A stretch of DNA of 23,582 nt from assembly GCA_003427395.1 (NCBI GenBank), contig BFEA01000396.1, positions 1,388,217-1,411,798 of the forward strand, written 5' to 3'. The DNA is from Chara braunii. Lineage: Eukaryota > Streptophyta > Charophyceae > Charales > Characeae. Made by a program: the position numbers and the translations under genes. Below are positions 8,605-17,012 of this stretch, piece by piece. The notes under the pieces are model-generated. The model saw only the letters and a list, made by a program, of their open reading frames with translations, did not search any database and had not been told where the DNA came from. The stretch's first letter is position 1. Every line of letters begins with the position of its first letter.

Positions 8605-9998
8605 ATGATGCTCAGTTATGATTACAAAGACAAACACTGACTCAAGAATCTTCTATCTTATTGCGATACTGACTCGAGGTTGGCAGTCCAAAAATTGATG
8701 GAAGAGGCTACATTGCCGCTACAACATGGGAAGAAATCAAAGAGACAATGAAACGAGAATTTGAGAAAGACTCGGTCCCAACCACCACCAGGGATCTTCT
8801 CAACATCAGAAAAGCTAAGTTTGACATCTTCAATATCTTCCTTCAAACCTTTATCTGAACAACCAGGAGAATCTCATATTTGGACGAGGCTCAGAGATGC
8901 CATATTTTTCTGACTAATTTTACATACAATAAGAGATATATTGTTCTCAATCAAGCTCAAGATTATCCTCTCAGATGGGATGAAATGGTTGCAATAGTCA
9001 AAACTATACCTACGGTTTCACACAAGAAGTGGTCACTAGATCAGATTAGTATACTGGCTAAAGACCGGGAGACCGAGAACGGTAGAAACAGAGGGAACAA
9101 TTTGAGTGCTGAAAATTTTATTCAACGGGTTATGGCCAATTACATGTCTGCTAATCATGTTGTGGATGAAAAAAGAAAAAAGGAGGCTGAAAGCGAAGAT
9201 GCAGAAGATAATGATGATGATGATGATGGTTATGGTAAGAAAGGAGATCCCTCCAGGTCCAGAAAGAATGAAGGAAATGGTGGAAAAGGGAACAGGGAAA
9301 AGAGGAAGTATGATGATCGTTTAAGGAGAAGCTTTGTTTGCTATTATTGTGGTGAAGGAGGTCATACTACCACCTGCTGTAAACCTCTGAAAGACGATGT
9401 GAATAGTGAGGTGACTAAAAAAGATGCAATGGGTCATGTCTGTGACAACTCATGGAACAAATTGGACCCCAGGCATCTTGGAGGTATGAAACTTCTTGCC
9501 CTCAAACATGAAGGGAAAATGAAGAAAAAGAAGAAGAGAATGGTCAATATGAGTGTCCGCTTCCTCATTGGCGAATTATCTGAGGAACTTGTGCAGAAAA
9601 CTGATAACGTTTTTCTATTGACCGAATTGCCACTGCACTCTCTAACTCTAATGGAAGACATGTCTGATGAGGTTTCTCCAAGTGAGCTTTCGTTAGCAAG
9701 GAGTTCTGCTTCTGAGATTTCTTCTGAGTTAGTGACATTTTCTCCTGACAAGTCTGCTTGTTTGGTCAACATGATGTCTTTTGAGGATGATCTACCAGCA
9801 AAGCTCGTCATGGAATCCAGTGCAGTGATTGGAGAAGCGAGAAATCTTCAAGCATGTTTCACACCTCAAATAATAAGAAAAAAAAAGAAAAAAGTCGAAG
9901 AGACTCTAAATGAAATTATTGATGATCAAGAACCAGAACCTTCATTTAAAAAAGTAAGCAAGGAAAAAAGAAAAAATTTATTCTCAAGAGTGAGTTAG
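8605..9998 (+). pseudogene. gag: Element B gag (capsid and CCHC nucleocapsid)
   Basis: Gag forms the virus-like particle that packages the element RNA. The frame starts at the ATG at 8,605 and runs with a TGA at 8,638 and a TGA at 8,857. It changes phase by a one-base loss near 8,880 and is then open from there to 9,998. The retrotransposon-gag part includes TTWEEIKETMKREFEKDS (about 8,718-8,771). An Asp/Glu-rich hinge (DDDDD near 9,213) and a Gly/Lys/Arg-rich stretch precede one perfect zinc knuckle, CYYCGEGGHTTTCC (about 9,339-9,380), of CX2CX4HX4C type that binds RNA. A Lys-rich tail leads to the stop, which lies 18 bases after a slippery heptamer at 9,974-9,980. The long open part is well preserved compared with pol. 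Confidence 0.88.
9974..9980 (+). promoter_or_regulatory. Candidate -1 ribosomal frameshift site A AAT TTA
   Basis: In the gag phase the bases read A|AAT|TTA, an exact X XXY YYZ slippery heptamer, the same heptamer used by Rous sarcoma virus. The gag stop follows at 9,996-9,998. The -1 frame opens at 9,950, after a stop at 9,947, and continues into the linker and protease. Six bases downstream, AGAGT (9,987-9,991) can pair with ACTCT (10,007-10,011); this stem is only five base pairs and weak. An old indel in an A-rich tract would look similar, so this is a candidate only. Confidence 0.5.
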
Positions 9999-11119
9999 AA
10001 GATGAAACTCTAATTACGAATATAATTACAAAGATGTTGGAAAAAAACAGAAGTGAGGTGAAAATGATGAGAGAGAAACTCAAGAAGCTAGTTGAGAAGA
10101 AAATGATGGAAGTAAATTATTAGGGATTAGTCTTCCCCAGCCAAGTCAACAGGACATTAACCGGATGTAAGATGAGATTCATAACCATGGGTTGTGAGTA
10201 TTTAACTATTTATATTAATCAAGTGAAGATTCGAACCTTAGTGGACTCCAGAGCGGAAATGATACTTCTTTCCCATAAGGTTATGGAGGCTTGTGACCTG
10301 ACCATTGACAGACCTTTAAAGCGTACATTGAATAATACTGTTGGAGAGCTCTTTGTGGTAAACTTCACGCAAATGGTTAACGGGGACCCTCATTTTCAGG
10401 TCATCGGTGACGAGTCCAAAACTGAAATTAAGATTTCGGGGTCAAATTTTCTGGGTTTTTTTTTTTTTTTTTGCCTGTTCGTACTTTGGTTCAAGGTTGG
10501 TGTGTGCCAAATTTTGTGTCGTTTGGAGAATTAAAATTTTCTCTGTTAAGATTTTTGAAATTTGTCAAGCTTTGTGAAATTAAGATGTTGGCAAAATTTC
10601 ATGAAAATGCACTTTTGCTTTACTGTTTTATATGGGTTTTTTTTTTTTTTTTTTTTTTTTTTTGCAGTTAGCTAGTATGGTTTTCACTCTACGAATTGGT
10701 GGCAAGTTTGATTAAAATAACCCATTTGGTTTTCATATAAATGGCATGACATGCGGTCTGAAAATTAGGATCTCCGTTAACCTTCTCTCGAGGTTCAGTG
10801 ACAACTTGTCTATCAAGGTTGGGATGATGTCAGTTAAACTATTAGGATTCGTGGTGCCAGACCTAGACCATGATTGTATTCTGGGCACTCCGTTCTTGCA
10901 CAGGATGAAAGTTGTCAAGTTCCTTAGTCGTGAAGGGTCGCCCTGGATTGGCTTGCAAAATTTGGAGACTACACAGGAACAGAACTTTATGGTATGCACA
11001 TCCCATCATCATAAGCATAAGGTATCAACTAACTCAATCAGAAGAGAGGAATCTGTTGAGATCATTAAAAAAAATAAAAGGAAAAAACAAGCAAGAGGCG
11101 AAGGAGGAAATTTCAGTTG
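9980..11119 (+). pseudogene. pro: Element B protease (retropepsin-like) with N-terminal helical linker
   Basis: This aspartic protease would cleave the Gag-Pol polyprotein. The -1 frame relative to gag runs 9,980-10,534 with a single TAG at 10,121. A helix-prone linker rich in Lys, Glu and Met (MLEKNRSEVKMMREKLKK) comes first. The active-site loop reads LVDSRAEMILLS at about 10,238-10,273, where the family has DSG or DTG. Gly is Arg, consistent with GGA to AGA, so the enzyme should be dead. The frame ends in a T tract at 10,456, and protease sequence resumes after about 10,740 in another frame. There the conserved C-terminal block DHDCILGTPFLHRM is found at about 10,869-10,910. Both halves together have the normal length of a retropepsin domain. 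Confidence 0.8.
10456..10667. other. ~210-bp AT-rich insert in the protease, bounded by two T tracts
   Basis: Runs of 17 T (10,456-10,472) and 27 T (10,637-10,663) each follow ggg and are each followed by gc. The 164 bp between them is AT-rich and non-coding, and the protease frame is lost across it. The right side looks like a splice acceptor: a long pyrimidine run followed by GCAG at 10,664-10,667. A retrotransposon that copies through spliced RNA would not normally keep an intron. A short tailed insertion on the minus strand, or T-tract expansion around a small insert, is as likely. Confidence 0.6.
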
Positions 11120-12500
11120 ATATTAATCAGATTTCAAAGATGATGAAAACTCTTGGCAAACTCAAAGATGAAGATGGACAGATTGAAGCGTTCAATAAGG
11201 TTGTCGAAACTGCTAAAGGTAGAAAAATGAAAGTAAAGTTTGTTTTAACTCATCCTTTTTTAGGAAAATACTCACTGGGTCAGAAAAATAGTATAAGCCC
11301 AAGGGGGTGAAAAAAAAACAGGTGACAGTGAGACACTTGAGAAGGAAAGGAGAATCATTAAAACATTAAGGGAGTTTGTAAAATTGGGGAACTGAGTCAC
11401 TAGGGAAATATTTGACACAATGAAGATAGGGTCCGTTTAATTTATCTTGCCTAAAGAGAAAAAATATATCTTCAAAGTGTGTCAAGAGTTCTCTGGTGCA
11501 TTCTCCTTGAATGATGAAGAGAGAGAGCGGTTGGATGTAGACATGATTAAGATGATAAAAATTTGGACAGTTGATCATATCCCATGGAATGACAGACCGA
11601 CCAAGTACGCCCTGAAGGAAGAGGCTGAGGTAGTAAAGTATTTTGATAAGAAGATTGTATTCAATGTCGCTGAACATAGACCGACCAAGTACGCCCTGAA
11701 GGAAGAGGCTGAGGTAGTAAAGTATTTTGATAAGAAGATTGTATTCAATGTCGCTGAACATGGTAATGGACTGTATGGTAACCACTGGTTTTGTTTCTGG
11801 AAACCATGAGGTGGACTGAGATTGATACAAAATCTTCAAAAACTCAACTCAGTAACGGTGCGTGATGCGGGTAGTCTCCCTAATGTTGATCTCCTTTCTG
11901 AATCATTTGGTGTTCGGTGCATTTATTTTTTAATTGATTTATATTCTGGCTATGATCAGTTTTTCATTAATCCCCCTAGCCGGCCGATGACTGTCATGCG
12001 CACGCCAAGAGGACTTATTCAGATGTGCGTGGTGCCTCAAGGTTGGACCAATAGTGTGACAGTTATTCAAAGAAATATGATCAAAGTCATACAGGACATA
12101 TCTCCTGAAATAACCATCATTTATATTTACGATAATCCCGTGAAAGGATCCATAGTAAGAGATGTTACTTTGGTCGTTGATGGAGTCAGACGGTTTGTCT
12201 AGGAACATGCTGAAGGAGTAAAGTTGGTCCTAGAGAGACATCATAAATACAATCTGACTGTTAGTGATGCAAAGTCCCTTCTCTTTCAAGCAGAGATAAC
12301 CATATTGGGTCTTAGATGTTTCTCCAAGGGTACGAGTCATGCCCCAAGAAAGTAGACAAGATTTTGAATTGGCCTCTGTCCCTCAAACGAGTGACATACG
12401 TCAGAAGTTTCTTGTGTGTCTGTGGATTCTGGAGGATTTTGATTCCTCATTTTGCTACTTTTGCAGAGCCTTTAAGAAAGATGGTGAGACGAGGGGCTAT
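11120..12500 (+). pseudogene. pol: Element B reverse transcriptase
   Basis: RT copies the element RNA into DNA. A Lys/Glu-rich linker in another phase leads into a frame readable from about 11,320 to 12,315, with stops at 11,393, 11,438, 11,807 and 12,200. Landmarks in order: FSLNDEERERL, WTVDHIPW, an exact 84 bp duplication, RLIQNLQKLNSVTV, motif A LIDLYSGYDQ (about 11,933-11,962) with its catalytic Asp, TPRGLIQMCVVPQGWTNSV, and the catalytic box IIYIYDNPVKG (about 12,116-12,148). In that box the family has two adjacent Asp; the first is Tyr here (codon at 12,128). The thumb and connection follow in two more frames (KKVDKILNWP, then SFLCVCGFWRILIPHFATFAEPL). The protein is inactive in several independent ways. 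Confidence 0.88.
11594..11761 (+). repeat. Exact 84-bp tandem duplication inside RT
   Basis: The segment 11,594-11,677 is repeated without a single difference at 11,678-11,761. It is 28 codons long, so phase is kept. It starts agaccgaccaagtacgcc and encodes a peptide beginning RPTKYALKEEAEVVKYF. No base of microhomology flanks the junctions. Since the rest of pol carries many mutations, perfect identity means a recent event or an assembly artefact. Confidence 0.95.
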
Positions 12501-12985
12501 CCATCATGGACTGAGAAAAAGAAGATTGATAAAAAAACTTTACAAAAAACAATAAAAGATGGAGGTGTAGTGCTGGGGGTGCCTTTCTACGCTGATAATG
12601 AGGGAATACCCTTCATCATCGAGGCAGATGGAGGGTCAGTAGCTCTTGGTGGTGTGCTTATCCAAAAAGATGAGAATGAGAAAGAAAGACCTCTAAGATT
12701 TGATAGTAGAACTTTTAACTCAACAAAAAGAAGTTACACCCAGTTAAAAAAAAAAATTGACAATCATCCACTTTCTCCTGTGTTTCAGGTACTATGTACT
12801 TGGAAGGAGATTCATCTTGAGGACTGATGCGTCTGTTGTGATTGGTGCCATTAAAAAACATCAAAAGTTGATCAAACACTAAGCAGATGGGACCGCCTTC
12901 ATTTCGACTTTTGATTTTAAACTCGAAAAGATTCTGACTGAGAAAAATTGGATGGATGGCCTAAGCCGAATTGAATGGAGGAAAG
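12501..12985 (+). pseudogene. pol: Element B RNase H
   Basis: Continues pol after RT and would remove RNA from the RNA:DNA hybrid. The segment FIIEADGGSVALGGVLIQKD (about 12,612-12,671) carries the first catalytic Asp and the glycine turn. RPLRFDSRTF and SYTQLKKKIDN follow; in the latter the usual catalytic Glu of the LxxE position appears as Lys, which GAA to AAA would produce. A phase change near 12,790 leads to RRFILRTDASVV (about 12,811-12,846), holding the third acidic residue. TLSRWDRLHF and WMDGLSR match the end of gypsy RNase H. At least three frames are needed to read it. Inactive. Confidence 0.82.
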
Positions 12986-14139
12986 ATGAAGATGAAGATA
13001 AAAATAAAGATGAAGATAAAGATAAAGATATCAATGTGATAGTAGAAAAATTTGCCTATGTTGATAAGTTCCTGAATGAGGACGATGATGAAGATTATAA
13101 GGCTCCAAGTTCCTATAAATGAAGCTTATGGCCATAAGAGAAAGACAACTGGGAGAAATCCCTGATGCTTATGTCTATGAATAATTCTTGAAAATGAAAA
13201 GGAGGAAGAACGAAATGATTGGTATGTCAAAGTCGGTGCAACAGCCTTTACTGTCCATAAAATGGGAGAAAGTTTTTGCTCAAAGAATGAGGAAGAACCT
13301 GGAAAGAAAGAATAAAAGATATCATTTACCTTTGAAGAATATGATGAAAGTTACTAGGAGATTGGAAAAGAAGATGGAAAGAGAACGGTTAGAGGAATAT
13401 TTTACTGCACAAGTTCAAAGAAAAAATTCAGATTAAAAATAGTTCGTTTTTTCGTGGATGGTAAGGGACTCGGAGGTTTACCTCCACTGAAAGTTGTTTG
13501 TGGGAAAGAAAGACAACTAGAAATAATTGTTGCTCTACATGAGGGGGTTGTTGATACCCACAAGGCTGCTGAAGTAAATTACTCTAAGACAATTAAACTG
13601 TACTTTTGGTTTGGCGTGAGAGACATGATTTATAAATTTTTTAAGTCATGTGTATTATGTCAGAAGAGGTTTACTATGAGGATGATTGAGTCTTTATTTC
13701 CTACTGTCTTGATAGAACCTTGCAGTCGAGTTCACTTGGACCTCATTATCATGCCTCTAGGTAAAGGTGGCATGAGATATATATTCAATTTGATGGATAA
13801 TTTTTGTAGATACGTAGAGGCAAAGACTCTGAAAAGGAAGACGGTCGAGCACGTTGCTGACTGGATAGAGGAAGTCTATCTCATGTATCCCTTCATCAGA
13901 GAGTTTGTCTCAGACAGAGGGTCTGAATTCATAAATGAGATTGTAAGAAGAACCACTCTCAGACTAGGTGTCAGAATTCAGTACGTAATTACTTATCATC
14001 CTCAAGCAAATACACCTATTGAGAGAGCTCACATGACTTTGAAAGATTCATTGGTTGAATGGTGTGAAGAGAACCTCAGTAACTGGCCAAAAGTACTAAG
14101 AGTTGCAGTGTGTGTGGACAACATCAATGTTAAACACAT
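12986..14139 (+). pseudogene. pol: Element B integrase, first part (acidic linker, HHCC zinc finger, DDE core)
   Basis: Begins with a low-complexity Asp/Glu/Lys linker (about 12,985-13,030), then a frame readable from 13,190 with stops near 13,313 and 13,358. From there it is open to the insertion point. In the open segment starting at 13,454, His29 and His36 plus Cys66 and Cys69 (SCVLCQKR) form the HHCC zinc finger. The catalytic triad is complete: Asp96 in VHLDLI, Asp154 in FVSDRGSEF, Glu190 in HPQANTPIERAH. The chain breaks at VDNINVK, just before the RTTGYAPF block found at about 17,025. The 20-odd residues after this point belong to the insert. This is the best preserved domain of element B, but it lacks its C-terminus here. 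Confidence 0.9.
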
Positions 14140-14151
14140 GATTCGTGAAAA
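14140..14151 (+). repeat. Left terminal inverted repeat of the nested insert
   Basis: GATTCGTGAAAA, perfect 12 bp inverted partner of 17,001-17,012. It lies at the exact point where integrase similarity is lost. Confidence 0.6.
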
Positions 14152-14939
14152 CCATATAAAAACACAAAACCCAATATTTTGTATAAAGTGAAAAATTAGA
14201 ACTCAAACTTTTATTTATGGTTTTAAAGAAAAATATATTTTCGGTCACCTTCCAAAAGACAAAGCAAAAATCATGCAAACTGTCGAGCGATCCTCAAAAT
14301 GTGGGGGAAAAATCTTGCGTGCAAAAATCCTGTTAAAGGACTATAAGTTATTCTCAATGGATTAACAAAAAAGCAGGGTTTCAATAAAACAGACTCAAAA
14401 GTTGTAAAAAAACAGTTTTAGTGAATTCTGGCATATAGGGCTATATGCCGTTTCAACCTTTTATAGACTCTATAAAACAATTTCGAAGTTAATAATAAAA
14501 TCTTTGCTAAAAAATGCATGTTATGTAAAATAATAATACAAACAACTTTTGTCTCGGAGACATTTTTCAATTCTTAGTCAAACGCAAGTTAAAAATAAAA
14601 AACGGAAAAAAAAAAAAAAAAAAAAGTTAAAAAAACATTGAAAAAGAGGAAGTTTGCCCATAAACTATACACATTATCTTTAAAGATAATAAGAAAAATA
14701 CATGTTTCAATTTCTGAATGCACAATACTTTGCCTAGTGATGATTTTTTTTATTTTTTTTTTAGAAGAACACCCATTTCAGTGTTAATGCGGCTAATAAG
14801 AGAAGACAACACTACCACCGGAGGCGAGGCTCCATCTATTGGTGGGAAGAAGCACCTGCTGGAAATCGGGTCCAGCGTCCCATTACACATGAAAAAAATG
14901 ATTTGGAATATCCTGGCTGTATGTGAGTGACCGTGGTTC

Positions 14940-15099
14940 CTGCCAGCATTGATTGCCCTGCAAAACATGGGATTGACAGAGCAGGCTCATGTGTAGACCC
15001 AGAAGCATCTGTGAGTTCTCTGCCAGCATTGATTGCCCTGCAGAGTAGGGGATTAATTGAGCAGACTCGTGTGGGCTTGGAAAACTGATGTTGCCTTTG
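14940..15099. repeat. 80-bp tandem duplication in the LINE 3' region
   Basis: ctgccagcattgattgccct starts at 14,940 and again at 15,020. The first ~54 bp of each unit match well (ggattgacagagcaggctc against ggattaattgagcagactc) and the rest is diverged. Confidence 0.85.
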
Positions 15100-15140
15100 T
15101 ATCTCTTCACCCTTAGAGGGGAGAGCGCCAGATTGGAGAT

Positions 15141-15300
15141 TTGAGGACTGATACTGTCCTCAACTGCCTGCTCCAACACCCGCCTCCTGACTGCCAATAC
15201 TGGTTGTTCCCGTGGATAAGCTAAGGGTTGATATTGTCACCAGCTGCTTGCTCCCCCTTCTGCCTGCTGACTGCCAATGCCGGCTGATTTCTTGTGTAAG
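15141..15300. repeat. Second 80-bp tandem duplication in the LINE 3' region
   Basis: atactgtcctcaactgcctg at 15,151 is matched by atattgtcaccagctgcttg at 15,231, and both are followed by tgactgccaat(a/g)c(t/c)gg. The spacing is again 80 bp, though the sequence is unlike the duplication at 14,940. Confidence 0.82.
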
Positions 15301-15599
15301 CGAGGTCCTTCCCAGGAGGCGCTGAGGAGGGGTTCCTCGAGGGTGTCAGTGGAGGGTAAGTGGGATGATGGATTAAAGGAAAGTGAGAGGGTTATGAGGA
15401 TCAAGACCACAATTCTGCCAGGGCCAGGGCATGGGGGTGAATGGGTCTGGGAAATCTGAGGGGGGGCGTAATGGGAACGTGGGCTCTATATTGGTTCAGT
15501 CCTTAAAAACTAACCTATAGTCTCTCATCCTTTCCAAGTTCCTCGTCCCTTCACCCTGGTCCCCCCTCCATATTAACTTTGCCATTCATCCTTCTCTTT
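15301..15599. other. LINE 3' untranslated region, no gene
   Basis: This lies between the ORF2 remnant and the 80 bp duplications. Short frames on both strands have no domain. A pyrimidine-rich stretch at 15,520-15,600 is purine-rich on the LINE sense strand. Confidence 0.5.
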
Positions 15600-16855
15600 C
15601 CCCCCCAACCCAATTTCTGCAAAATTTTGTGATCTTTCTTTTGACGTCCCAAGTCTGTAGAAGAAGGTATAGTTGTGGTCTAGTGTCTAACCATCTGCAG
15701 TGAGACCCAGGTGAATTTGCTGTTGTATTTGTTCTATGATCTCTGCGCCCTCCACCTGTACCTTTTTCATAGACAGGGTACACCTCTACCACCAGAGAGC
15801 CCACATCACTGCCCTCCTTCCAATTGTGTACATGTTTTATATGCAGGGTGTGGTTGTCCCTGCCAGAGGCCAATGTCCGGCCATAATGGCCTGCCATGAC
15901 CAGGGTCAGGGAGTGTCTGGTTCTAGTTTCCGCCAGATACGATCCCACCACCTCCATATGTATTGAGCAACCGGGCACTGCATAAAGATGTGTTCGATGG
16001 TCTCCGCCTTCTTATGGAAGGGAAAAAGGCTCTGACATCGTAGGCACCATGGAAACAACAAACCTCTTTACTCCAGCTTCGTTCGATCGATTGACCAGTC
16101 GTTGGCTGACAGGCAGCGGTGGACTATCTGCCACTGTAAGGAGGTGATTTTCATGGGCCTGTGCTTTCGCTCTTTGAACCATTGGATTGGTGACAAAAGA
16201 GAGCGGTCGATTTTTAGTTGTCTGGCCCATCTATCGTTAATTGAATCTCTCAACTGCCTCTTGGGACGGAGCAATTTATAAGCTGATTTGACTGTCAATG
16301 AGCGTAGGCTGATGGGGTTGGGCTTAGGGGTGCCCCTTTTCCAAGGGGGCTGCCGAATTCATTCCACCGGGTCCAGGGCGAGGTCCTGGATCGTTTTTTC
16401 TGGTTCAAAGGCCACCCTCTGTCCCTTCTCCTCAATAATCCTCACTCTATAAACTGAAGTTTTGTTTCTTCATTCGAAGGGCCCCTTGCTCCCTTGAATA
16501 ATCCTCACTTCTATTAGCGATGGTGTAGTTTTCCGTTAGGACCATCTGGGGAAGATCATGTGCACCAAACCGATCTGTTGCGGAGACCTTTTAGTTGTTA
16601 TCCAGTCTCCCTCTCGGAAAGTAGAGCCTCCTTTGAGGATTCAGAACCATTCTAATAAAATGGTTTCGATAAGATCCTCCAAGGACTCCTCTACGTGGTG
16701 GCAGTACCGCAGGGTGGATCGCAACTGATCCTATGTCTTCCAATCGTGCTTTTCATTGTCCCAGAGGTCCTCTACTTTAAGTATCCCGTGTTTGACCCTG
16801 TTCTTCCAGGGAGGGGCTGAGCTAATTATTGAAAAACCTGATTTTTTCCTCGCCA
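15600..16855 (-). pseudogene. LINE ORF2 C-terminal half with reverse-transcriptase zinc-binding domain
   Basis: Reading from 16,855 downward in a single phase, the translation shows ILKVEDLWDNEKHDWKT, then QPPWKRG and LTVKSAYKLLRPKR. Next comes the zinc-binding block: FPWCLRCQ, ETIEHIFMQCPVAQYIW (Cys, Cys, His, Cys; about 16,060-15,960). The end is EIIEQIQQQIHLGL. TVKSAYKLL and CxxC...EHIFxxCP are hallmarks of the zf-RVT region of plant LINE ORF2. Ten stops interrupt this phase (16,731, 16,641, 16,536, 16,470, 16,359, 16,068, 15,906, 15,837, 15,786 and 15,687), yet no frameshift is needed. Polymerase and endonuclease domains are absent through 5' truncation. Confidence 0.82.
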
Positions 16856-16874
16856 TTTTCAATGGTTCTCAAAA

Positions 16875-16889
16875 TATATATATATATAT
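16875..16889. repeat. (TA)n microsatellite
   Basis: A short alternating TA run beside the 5' limit of the LINE remnant, in the AT-rich right arm of the nested insert. It is followed by a T run. Confidence 0.9.
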
Positions 16890-17000
16890 TTTTTCGTTTT
16901 TGTACTTTGCAAAGAATCTTGCTCCTACAGAAAGCATAAAAAACATACTTTCAAAATTCTAACTAGACTTTGTTCAAACCCAACATTTATTTTTATTGGA

Positions 17001-17012
17001 TTTTCACGAATC
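17001..17012 (-). repeat. Right terminal inverted repeat of the nested insert
   Basis: TTTTCACGAATC, exact reverse complement of 14,140-14,151. Integrase coding sequence is recognisable again from about 17,018. Confidence 0.6.

Larger units (their letters stand above)
14744..16855 (-). mobile_element. 5'-truncated LINE (non-LTR retrotransposon), antisense within the insert
   Basis: On the minus strand a LINE ORF2 C-terminal half (16,855 down to about 15,600) is followed by about 840 bp of 3' untranslated sequence and an A tail, seen on the plus strand as T tract 14,744-14,762 with one A. This is the normal layout of a LINE copy that lost its 5' part during target-primed insertion. The string tgatttttt appears at the tail (14,741) and near the 5' end (16,839), a possible but ambiguous target duplication. 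Its 3' tail sequence recurs at 19,945-20,035. Confidence 0.75.
14140..17012. mobile_element. 2.87-kb nested insert in the integrase, bounded by 12-bp inverted repeats
   Basis: Integrase sequence stops at VDNINVK and resumes at RTTGYAPF after 17,012, so the block between is foreign. GATTCGTGAAAA at its left end (14,140-14,151) is matched by its exact complement at 17,001-17,012, and similarity continues weakly inward (ccat/atccaa, ataaaaa). That is the structure of a TIR DNA transposon. Possible target duplications are imperfect (ATGTTAAAC at 14,127 and ATGTTGTTAC near 17,015). No transposase is visible. Removing the LINE it contains leaves about 760 bp, a size typical of a non-autonomous element. 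The class is unassigned. Confidence 0.6.
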
